Of a stretch of DNA of 64,000 bases, positions 58,699-64,000 are shown one piece after another. The stretch lies in contig NZ_VIWT01000009.1 of the NCBI RefSeq assembly GCF_007829815.1, positions 1 to 64,000 of the forward strand. The letters are read 5' to 3'. A program made the position numbers and the translations under genes. The stretch is from Kitasatospora viridis (lineage in GTDB: Bacteria; Actinomycetota; Actinomycetes; Streptomycetales; Streptomycetaceae). Each line of letters begins with the position of its first letter. The stretch's first letter is position 1. The notes beneath the pieces were generated by a model. That model had not been told where the DNA came from and searched no databases. It was given only the letters and a program-made list of their open reading frames with translations.

Positions 58699-58902
58699 TC
58701 ACCACGTTATGGTTCCGAAAGCCTGGCCGCATGCGGACGACTCCTCCAGCCGCTGCACCGTGCGGTGCTGGGGGCGCTCCCGCCGCCCCCGCTCCAGATC
58801 CTGGACCGAGCGGGCCGCCAGCCCGGCGGCTACGGCAAGCTCCTCCTGCGTCAGCCCCGCGACCCGGCGCAACTCCAGCAACATCTCACCGAACGCCGTC
58901 AC
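58699..58902 (-). CDS. Truncated XRE-type helix-turn-helix protein
   Basis: 67 residues from GTG 58902. FGEMLLELRRVAGLTQEELA and VAAGLAARSVQDLERGRRER are the HTH typical of the N-terminus of large Streptomyces XRE/ATPase/TPR regulators. After RTVQRLEE the sequence changes abruptly to SSACGQAFGTITW and stops, and GC drops there. Either this is a small regulator of the RES-TIR operon, or it is the stump of a host gene broken by insertion of the lower-GC segment. The 1-nt gap to RES favours coupled expression in both cases. TAGGAT near 58985 may be its -10. Confidence 0.65.
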   Translation of the reverse strand: MTAFGEMLLELRRVAGLTQEELAVAAGLAARSVQDLERGRRERPQHRTVQRLEESSACGQAFGTITW

Positions 58903-59013
58903 CCGCCCACCCCCACTTCCCCAGCCTCCGGAGGCGTCCCAGACGTACCCCGCTAGGGACTCCCAGTGAAGCGCCGCACACCGGATCCTACTCACCGGTA
59001 ATCGAATGAGGCC

Positions 59014-59169
59014 TTACCGCGCGGACGGCGCTGTGTGTCCCTGTCGCTTACCCGGCAGATCCTTGCGCTTCGAGCGGGCGCGGTTCTTCCGGCCGAACTT
59101 CCGGTGGTTCTTCCTGTCCTTCTTCCTGGTGCTGATGTCGGGCACGGTGTTCTGCTTGTCCGCGATCAA
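59014..59169 (-). CDS. Possible small very basic protein (weak)
   Basis: An open frame from TTG 59169 to TAA 59016-59014 encodes 51 residues such as TRKKDRKNHRKFGRKNRARS. The Lys/Arg/Asn bias is unusual for this genome, but there is no good ribosome-binding site and no family match. The other strand is open with a hydrophobic stretch (FRWFFLSFFLVLMSGTVF). It may be a gene fragment. Confidence 0.25.
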   Translation of the reverse strand: MIADKQNTVPDISTRKKDRKNHRKFGRKNRARSKRKDLPGKRQGHTAPSAR

Positions 59170-59283
59170 CCAATGGGCATCCGCTGCGGCGCCTCATCGC
59201 CCCCCAGCCCTGCCCATGGGCGTGTCTGTACGCGCACGGACACCCTGTGTCAGCACTTCCCTTCCAGAAATGAGGAGAAGATC

Positions 59284-59799
59284 ATGCGTTCTGCCGCCAA
59301 GACCGGGCTGCGTGCCCTGGCCGTCCTGGCCCTCACCGCGTCAGCCGCCTCCGCGGTTCCGGGCGTCGCCACGGCCGCGCCCGCCAACTCGAACGGCACT
59401 AACCAGATCCACACCTTCGTGGGTAAGTGCCTCGACGTCTGGGATGGCAGCGTCAACGACGGGGCCGGCATCGACCAGTGGACCTGCGACGGCAACTCCA
59501 ACCAGCAGTTCACGCTCGTGCCGACCAACAACGGCACTTACCAGATCCACACCTTCGTGGGTAAGTGCCTCGACGTCTGGGATGGCAGCGTCAACGACGG
59601 GGCCGGCATCGACCAGTGGACCTGCGACGGCAACTCCAACCAGCAGTTCACGCTCGTGCCGACCAACAACGGCACTTACCAGATCCACACCTTCGTGGGT
59701 AAGTGCCTCGACGTCTGGGATGGCAGCGTCAACGACGGGGCCGGCATCGACCAGTGGACCTGCGACGGCAACTCCAACCAGCAGTTCACGCTCGCCTGA
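59284..59799 (+). CDS. Secreted ricin-B-like beta-trefoil lectin with three identical repeats
   Basis: 171 residues. Signal peptide LRALAVLALTASAASAVPG ending ATAAP; ATG 59284 has GAGGAG 6 nt upstream. The mature protein is three copies of a 46-residue unit beginning QIHTFVGKCLDVWDG and containing GIDQWTCDGNSNQQF; QQF is the QxW position of ricin-type repeats, and the two Cys per unit likely form a disulfide. The three units are the three lobes of one beta-trefoil. The DNA copies are identical, far more alike than normal trefoil lobes. Each lobe should offer one sugar site. A terminator follows. Confidence 0.88.
   Translation: MRSAAKTGLRALAVLALTASAASAVPGVATAAPANSNGTNQIHTFVGKCLDVWDGSVNDGAGIDQWTCDGNSNQQFTLVPTNNGTYQIHTFVGKCLDVWDGSVNDGAGIDQWTCDGNSNQQFTLVPTNNGTYQIHTFVGKCLDVWDGSVNDGAGIDQWTCDGNSNQQFTLA
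59404..59794 (+). repeat. Perfect 138-bp tandem repeat, three copies
   Basis: Units 59404-59541, 59542-59679 and 59680-59794 (last one partial). By eye I find no base difference between copies. The period is 46 codons, matching one trefoil lobe. Confidence 0.93.
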
Positions 59800-59823
59800 G
59801 CTGAGCCGAGCAGCTGGTAGACG

Positions 59824-59863
59824 CGGCACCCGGCTTGGTCAGCACTGGCCTGGCCGGGTGCCG
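59824..59863 (+). terminator. Terminator after the lectin gene
   Basis: Perfect 11-bp arms CGGCACCCGGC (59824-59834) and GCCGGGTGCCG (59853-59863). Confidence 0.75.
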
Positions 59864-59894
59864 GCAGCCCGGCGTCAGACACGTCCCGAACCGA

Positions 59895-60062
59895 CTCTCG
59901 TCCCCGAGCACTCGCTCAACCTTCGATGTGGACGGGTGGGAGCCCAGCTGGGGCGAAGACCCGCACGATGGCCTCCGTAACGCGAGCCCGTCACTGCGGC
60001 ACTGGCTGTGGACCTGGGCGTGCGGCGGCGACGTCTGGGCTCAAGTGCACGACCGTGCTTGA
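59895..60062 (+). pseudogene. C-terminal fragment of an unidentified protein
   Basis: One frame reads FDVDGWEPSWGEDPHDGLRN, ASPSLRHWLWTWACGGDVWA and ends QVHDRA at TGA 60060-60062. The Trp-rich, structured character suggests the end of a real domain (possibly SMI1/KNR4-like), but no start is available after the lectin terminator. Probably a remnant left by rearrangement. Confidence 0.35.
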
Positions 60063-60114
60063 CCCGTAGCCGCACGGCAGCACGCCGGCTGTCGGGCTCC
60101 TCGTGCTGAAACGA

Positions 60115-60306
60115 TCAGCGGGTCAAGCGCAGCGCCAGCACCGGGCAGGCGGCCGCCGCGCGGCGGGCGTAGCCGGTCAGGTCGGTGGGGACCTCGGGCT
60201 GATGGAGGATCGGGTAGCCCCACTCGTCCAGTGAGATCAGCTCCGGCAGCAGTTCGGCGCAGGCGCCGTGGCCCTCGCAGGCGATCCGGTCGAGGCGCAG
60301 CACCAT
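60115..60306 (-). CDS. Small ferredoxin ([3Fe-4S] or [4Fe-4S])
   Basis: 63 residues from ATG 60306. The cluster motif is CEGHGAC (C-x5-C, with His where a fourth ligand would be) and a distal ACPVLAL, as in P450-type [3Fe-4S] ferredoxins. It is the last gene of the redox operon and probably receives electrons from the NuoF-like protein. The palindrome at 60311-60323 lies just upstream of its start. Confidence 0.88.
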   Translation of the reverse strand: MVLRLDRIACEGHGACAELLPELISLDEWGYPILHQPEVPTDLTGYARRAAAACPVLALRLTR

Positions 60307-60310
60307 TCCC

Positions 60311-60323
60311 TGACGTCGCGTCA
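60311..60323. repeat. TGACG-N3-CGTCA palindrome, copy 6
   Basis: TGACGTCGCGTCA, in the 23-bp gap between the NuoF-like stop and the ferredoxin start. Confidence 0.6.
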
Positions 60324-60329
60324 CCCGGC

Positions 60330-61646
60330 TCACCGCCACTCGTCCGGCGCGGGCACGGCGCCGACCGGCACGTCGAGAACCGGCGGTCGGTGCGCGCCCG
60401 GGCACGGGCCGGAGCGCAGGTGGCGCTCGACGTCCCCGGCGAAGGTGTGCAGCGCGGTTGCGGCCAGCCGGGCCGCGCCGTCCGGGTGGCGGCAGGCGCC
60501 GCGGCCGGCCAGCAGCCCGACCCGTCGCTCCAGCCGCGCCGCGACCGCCGGGTCCGGCCGGCCGGCGGCGAGCGCGGCGAAGTCCTCCGCCACGGCCGGC
60601 AGCCCGAACCGGCACGGGCCGCACTGCTGCGCGCCGTTGCGGGCCAGGAAGGCCAGCACCGCCGCCGTCTCCGCGAGCCCGCAGGCCTGCTCGGGCAGCG
60701 CGACCAGCACCCCGGCCCCGGGGCCCGCGCCGAGCGCCGCCAACTCTGCCTTGGTGAACCGGACGTCCAGCGCGCCGGGTGGCAGCCAGCTGCCGAAGAA
60801 CCCGCCCACCAGGACGCCCGACAGCGGCTCGCTCGGCCCGCCCCCGAGATCCAGCAGCTCGCGCAGTCGGCTGCCCAGCGGCGCCTCGTAGACGCCGGGC
60901 CCGGGCACCGCCCCGCTCAGCGTCACCAGCGTGGTGCCGGGCGCGTCGGGCGCACCCGCCGCGCGGTACCAGGCGGCGCCGTACCGCGCGATCAGGGCCA
61001 GGTGGGCCAGCGTCTCGACGTTGTCCACCAGGGTCGGGCGCCGTCCCACGCCCCGCTCGAACGGGCGCGGCGGCGTCGCGGTCGGCCGGGCGTCGCCGCC
61101 GTTCAACCAGCTGACCAGGGCGCTCTCCTCGCTGGACACGTAGTGGTGCGGCAGCTCGTGCAGCCGCACCGGCACCGGGTCGAGGCCGTGCCGGGCTCGC
61201 TCGGCCAGCGTGGCGCGCAGCTCGGCCGCCTGCTCGGTGCGAGGCCGGGCCACGCACAGGTGGGCCTCCCGGGCGCCGACCGCGCGGGCGGCCAGCGCGA
61301 TGCCGTCCAGCACCAAGTGCGGGGCGAGTTGGAGGAGCGTGCGGTCCTTGGCACTGGCCGGCTCGCTCTCCATGCCGTTGGCGACCACCACCGGCGCGCC
61401 CCGGCCGGCGGCCACCGCGCGCAGCTTGCGGCCGGTCGGGAACGCCGCCCCGCCGCGGCCGGTCAGTCCGGCCTCCTCGACCGCCCGGAGCAGCGCCTCG
61501 GCCGGGTGCTCCGGGGGCGGGCCGTACCGGTCCAGGTGGTCGGCGAGGCCGGCGGCCCGGCCGGTGGCGAACCAGCCGGCCAGCAGCCGGGTCCCGAACG
61601 GCCCGGGCAGCGAGCCGTCCGTGAGGCGCACGGTCTCGATGGTCAT
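60330..61646 (-). CDS. NuoF-like NADH-binding iron-sulfur flavoprotein
   Basis: 438 residues. GRGGAAFPTGRKLRAVA is the NADH/FMN loop; VVVANGMESEPASAKDRTLL continues the FMN site; SSEESALVSWLNGG is the typical SLBB-side element; QQCGPCRFGLP and GRGACRHPDG are the 4Fe-4S ligands. It resembles NuoF but is not in a nuo operon. ATG 61646 overlaps the ferric-reductase stop (ATGA). It probably passes electrons from NADH to the ferredoxin and the membrane protein. Confidence 0.9.
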   Translation of the reverse strand: MTIETVRLTDGSLPGPFGTRLLAGWFATGRAAGLADHLDRYGPPPEHPAEALLRAVEEAGLTGRGGAAFPTGRKLRAVAAGRGAPVVVANGMESEPASAKDRTLLQLAPHLVLDGIALAARAVGAREAHLCVARPRTEQAAELRATLAERARHGLDPVPVRLHELPHHYVSSEESALVSWLNGGDARPTATPPRPFERGVGRRPTLVDNVETLAHLALIARYGAAWYRAAGAPDAPGTTLVTLSGAVPGPGVYEAPLGSRLRELLDLGGGPSEPLSGVLVGGFFGSWLPPGALDVRFTKAELAALGAGPGAGVLVALPEQACGLAETAAVLAFLARNGAQQCGPCRFGLPAVAEDFAALAAGRPDPAVAARLERRVGLLAGRGACRHPDGAARLAATALHTFAGDVERHLRSGPCPGAHRPPVLDVPVGAVPAPDEWR

Positions 61647-62356
61647 CCGCGTGCTCCCTCAGTGACGGTGATGATCGGGGCGGGTGCGTCTGCGCGGTGC
61701 GACCAGCCGGGGGCCAGCGGTCCCAGGTGCAGGAAGCCGATCAGCACCGCCGGCACCGCGAGCGCGGCCAGCCCGGCGCCCAGGCGCAGCACGGCCCGCC
61801 CGGGGCCGGCCCGCACCAGCCGCCACCAGACGGCCGCCAGCACGGCCAGCAGGCAGGCCGCGTAGATCGCCAGCTGGTACGGGGCCCGGGTGTCGGTCCC
61901 GGTGCCGGCGGCGTGGAAGAGCGCGATGGGCCAGCAGGCGTAGGCCAGCCAGTGCACCGCCTTCCACCGGCGCTGCCCCAGCCGCATCCGCACCCCGGTG
62001 GTCGCACTGGTCAGCGCGACCGCCAGCAGCAGGTCGAAGGCCACCGTGCCGAGCCCCAGCCAGAGCGTGCGGTAGGAGGCCGCGAACGGCACCACGGTGA
62101 TCCACCAGCCCAGGTGCACGAAGGTGTCCAGCACGGCGGTGACGATGTGCAGGGCCAGGAAGACCAGGGTCAGCACCGCCAGGTTGCGGTGCAGCGCGGT
62201 GAGTTCGAACCGGGCCAGCCGCCGGGGCAGGTAGCGGCCCCCGACCGCGATGCCCAGCGCGACGGTGGCGGTGAGCAGCACGAGCGCGACGGTGCCGCCG
62301 GCCCGGGTGGCGTACCAGAGCGGGCTGGGGGCACTGGCGAGCAGGGCGGAGGTCAT
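61643..62356 (-). CDS. Ferric-reductase-like transmembrane haem protein
   Basis: 237 residues, about six helices: YATRAGGTVALVLLTATVAL, FELTALHRNLAVLTLVFLAL with HIVTAV, and KAVHWLAYACWPIALFHAAG. The paired His residues (LHRNL, ALHIV and VHWL, LFHAAG) are placed to bind two haems, as in MsrQ/NOX-type reductases. ATG 62356 has GAGGTG and overlaps the ApbE stop. Confidence 0.88.
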   Translation of the reverse strand: MTSALLASAPSPLWYATRAGGTVALVLLTATVALGIAVGGRYLPRRLARFELTALHRNLAVLTLVFLALHIVTAVLDTFVHLGWWITVVPFAASYRTLWLGLGTVAFDLLLAVALTSATTGVRMRLGQRRWKAVHWLAYACWPIALFHAAGTGTDTRAPYQLAIYAACLLAVLAAVWWRLVRAGPGRAVLRLGAGLAALAVPAVLIGFLHLGPLAPGWSHRADAPAPIITVTEGARG

Positions 62357-63327
62357 GCGGCACCTCGCTGGGTGGGGGAGTCCTGGGGCCAGCCGCCGAG
62401 CCGGGTCACCGTGCCGTCGAGTGCGGTGAGCCGGGCGGGCAGGTTCAAGTGGCGCAGCATCGCCGGCGCCCCGGGGCCGGCGACGATCGCCGCGGTGGCG
62501 GCCGTGTTGGCGTCCGCACAGCTCGCGGCCGCCACGCTGACGGTCCGCCAGCACCCGGGCGGATTGCCCCCGGTGCGCGGATCGACGATGTGGTGCAGCT
62601 GCCGGCCGGCCCGCCGCCAGGTGCGTACGGTGGTGCCGGAGGTGGCCAGCCCGCCGCCGCGGATGGCGATCACCGGGGCGTCCGGCGGCGCGGCGCGGTG
62701 GTCCTCGGCCAGCGCGATCCGCCAGCCGCCCGCCGGGACCTCGCCCGCGACGGCCAGGTCCCCGCCGAGGTTGACCAGCACGCCGCAGCCAACGGCCTCG
62801 GCGAGCAGGCGCGCGGTGCGGTCGGCCGCCCACGCCTTCGCGGTGGCGCCGAGGTCCAGGGTGGTCCCGGCCGGCAGGCGGAGCAGGCGGGTCTGCGGGT
62901 CCCAGTCGACCCGGTGGTGGCCGGGCGCGGGGGCGGTGACCGGCGGCCCGAGCTGCTCGGGCCGCAGCGCGGCGAAGCTGCGCTCGTGGAAGCTGCGCTC
63001 GTGGAAGTTGTGGTCGTGGAAGCTGCGGTCGTAGCCGAGCCCGCGGACCGCCGTGCCGACCGTGGGGTCGACCAGGCCGCCGCTGCTCTCGGCCGCCCGC
63101 CAGGCGACCTCCAGCGCCTCGGCGAGCAGCGGGCCGACCCGGATCACGGTGCCGGGGGAGGCGTTGGCCCGGGACAGTTCGGAGTCCGGCCGGAACCGGC
63201 TGCACGCGGCGTCGATCGCGGCCAGCTCGGCCCGCAGCAGCCGCAGCGCCCGCACGAGCCGGTCCGGTTCGGTGACCACCAGGTGCGCCGTGGTCCCGAA
63301 GACCTCGAACCGCGCCTGCCCGGTCAC
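62353..63327 (-). CDS. apbE: FAD:protein FMN transferase (ApbE family)
   Basis: 324 residues from GTG 63327 (GGGGGAT upstream). VFGTTAHLVVTEPDRL begins the domain; DAACSRFRPDSELSRAN, LVDPTVGTAVRGLGYDRSF, DLGATAKAWAADRTARLL, the Mg site GDLAVAGEV, ATSGTTVRTWRRAGRQ and HHIVDPRTGG are family motifs. RSFHDHNFHERSFHERSF is an unusual repeated insert. The enzyme attaches FMN to Thr/Ser of exported targets. A possible N-terminal signal/Pro-rich extension lies in another frame immediately upstream. Confidence 0.88.
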   Translation of the reverse strand: MTGQARFEVFGTTAHLVVTEPDRLVRALRLLRAELAAIDAACSRFRPDSELSRANASPGTVIRVGPLLAEALEVAWRAAESSGGLVDPTVGTAVRGLGYDRSFHDHNFHERSFHERSFAALRPEQLGPPVTAPAPGHHRVDWDPQTRLLRLPAGTTLDLGATAKAWAADRTARLLAEAVGCGVLVNLGGDLAVAGEVPAGGWRIALAEDHRAAPPDAPVIAIRGGGLATSGTTVRTWRRAGRQLHHIVDPRTGGNPPGCWRTVSVAAASCADANTAATAAIVAGPGAPAMLRHLNLPARLTALDGTVTRLGGWPQDSPTQRGAA

Positions 63328-63331
63328 GATC

Positions 63332-63850
63332 CCCCGTGGTGGTGTGGGTCGGCTGCGGCACCGGCGTGGGCGGCGGCGCCACCGGCTGCGGCACGACGGG
63401 CTGCGGGACAGGTACGGGTGCGGCGCTGGTGGGCGCCGGCACGGGTACGGGTACCGGGGCAGCCGTGCTGGGCACCGGAACGGGCACCGGCCGAGGGCGC
63501 GCAGGGGTGCTGCTCGGGCGTGGCGCGGGGACCGGTGCACGTGTGGGCGTCGGCGTCGGCGAGGGGGCGGCCTGAGTCGGCGTCGGGGTCGGTGTGGGGG
63601 TCGGCGTCGGCACCGGGGTTGGTGTCGAGACGGGCGTCGGTACCGGCGGCGGGCTCGACGGCGCCGCCGGCCGCGCGCCGCCGCCGGCTGGGCCGCCGCT
63701 CGCCGCCTGCGCGTACCCGGTGGCCAGCGCCACCGAGCCGGCGGCGGCCGCCACGGCCACCCAGCGGGTCGTCGCCCCCACCCGGCGGACCGAGCGGTTC
63801 CGGCGGTGCAGGTGGGACCGCAGGTCGGGGTGCTGCTCGGACTGCTCCAT
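63332..63850 (-). pseudogene. Signal-anchor and Pro-rich N-terminal segment, frameshifted relative to apbE
   Basis: From ATG 63850 (AGGAGCC upstream) the frame gives a basic N-terminus, one membrane helix (WVAVAAAAGSVALATGYAQA) and about 110 residues of PVPTPTPTP-type repeat ending PQPTHTTTG. It has no stop of its own before apbE; the frame runs through apbE out of phase. Removing one G from the run at 63331-63335 would join it to GIVTGQARFEVFG of apbE. It is therefore either the N-terminus of a membrane-anchored ApbE disrupted by a frameshift, or the stump of the FMN-binding protein usually found here. Confidence 0.55.
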
Positions 63851-63926
63851 GCCGGCTCCTGACCCTGGTCGCTGCGCTGAGTCGCTGTTCTGACCGTCCA
63901 GGGTGCGACGCAGAGCGTCGGATTCC

Positions 63927-63943
63927 GGTTCAGGAAGTCCTAA
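63927..63943 (-). promoter_or_regulatory. Putative response-regulator site upstream of the redox operon
   Basis: On the minus strand TTAGGA (63943-63938) and TGAACC (63932-63927) repeat with 11-bp spacing, about 77 bp before the first start codon of the operon. Confidence 0.45.
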
Positions 63944-64000
63944 GAACTGGCAAGGGCCGGGCCCGCCCACCTGGCCGGGCGCTTGGCCCGCAAGGTCACG

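Noticed and set aside
58131..58902. Standard XRE-RES (MbcA-MbcT) toxin-antitoxin pair
   Set aside because: The XRE protein is a truncated stump of another regulator type and lacks the DUF2384/MbcA C-terminal domain.
59404..59794. CRISPR-like direct repeats
   Set aside because: The 138-bp units are contiguous, have no spacers and form a single reading frame with a signal peptide.
61643..63970. A single 775-residue protein from 63970 to 61643
   Set aside because: Its N-terminal and C-terminal parts are real in this frame, but the middle is ApbE read out of frame. The three parts belong to different genes or to a frameshifted one.

Overview
The window is high-GC actinobacterial chromosome, most likely Streptomycetaceae (Streptomyces, Kitasatospora or a relative). 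Support: strong third-position GC, frequent GTG/TTG starts, purine-rich Shine-Dalgarno sites, an IdeR/DmdR-type iron box, paired Ser/Thr kinases with PQQ-like propellers, an LCP ligase, a LuxR-family (LAL) ATPase regulator, a class F-like sortase and many secreted hydrolases. No rRNA, tRNA or CRISPR array was seen.

Layout. 1-5.4 kb: 3'-truncated secreted G1 (glutamic) peptidase, an iron-box-controlled DUF2470/HugZ-like gene, and a MarR regulator followed by SnoaL-like, YceI and FMN-reductase genes that share a palindromic operator. 5.4-12.5 kb: a two-component system, a secreted tripeptidyl-aminopeptidase-like lipoprotein, glutaminase, LacI and LysR regulators. 12.5-16.4 kb: a DJ-1/TetR/enone-reductase/aldehyde-dehydrogenase operon that looks like reactive-carbonyl defence. 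16.4-27 kb: a SnoaL-like gene, a secreted NHL-type protein, a flavoprotein, an APC permease, a heparin-lyase-like protein, an M9 collagenase and an MMPL exporter. 27-35.2 kb: two tandem Ser/Thr kinases, an LCP protein, and a leader-peptide/acetyltransferase/IF-1-paralogue unit ending at a strong terminator. 35.2-45.5 kb: a di-Mop protein, GDPD, an MFS transporter, a pyrF-like gene, a MarR/membrane-protein pair, and a tight cluster of an MfnB-type furan-phosphate synthase with aldehyde and alcohol dehydrogenases. 45.5-56.9 kb: a LAL regulator, a LysE exporter, a glycine-oxidase-like enzyme, a BBE-like secreted oxidase, a HExxE secreted protein, a sortase with a candidate substrate, a SUFU-domain protein and a small membrane protein. 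56.9-60.1 kb: an accessory island with transposase and recombinase remnants, a lower-GC RES-TIR/SEFIR pair behind a truncated XRE gene, and a secreted lectin made of three DNA-identical repeats. 60.1-64 kb: a redox operon (ApbE, ferric-reductase-like membrane protein, NuoF-like flavoprotein, ferredoxin) whose first gene appears frameshifted.

The most unusual items are the three-fold identical lectin, the RES-TIR pair, the MfnB-like cluster, a recurring TGACG-N3-CGTCA palindrome at gene boundaries (six exact copies noticed), and 11-bp direct repeats that may link the two-component system to two distant redox or membrane loci. All functions are read from sequence without database searches; family names come from motif recognition.
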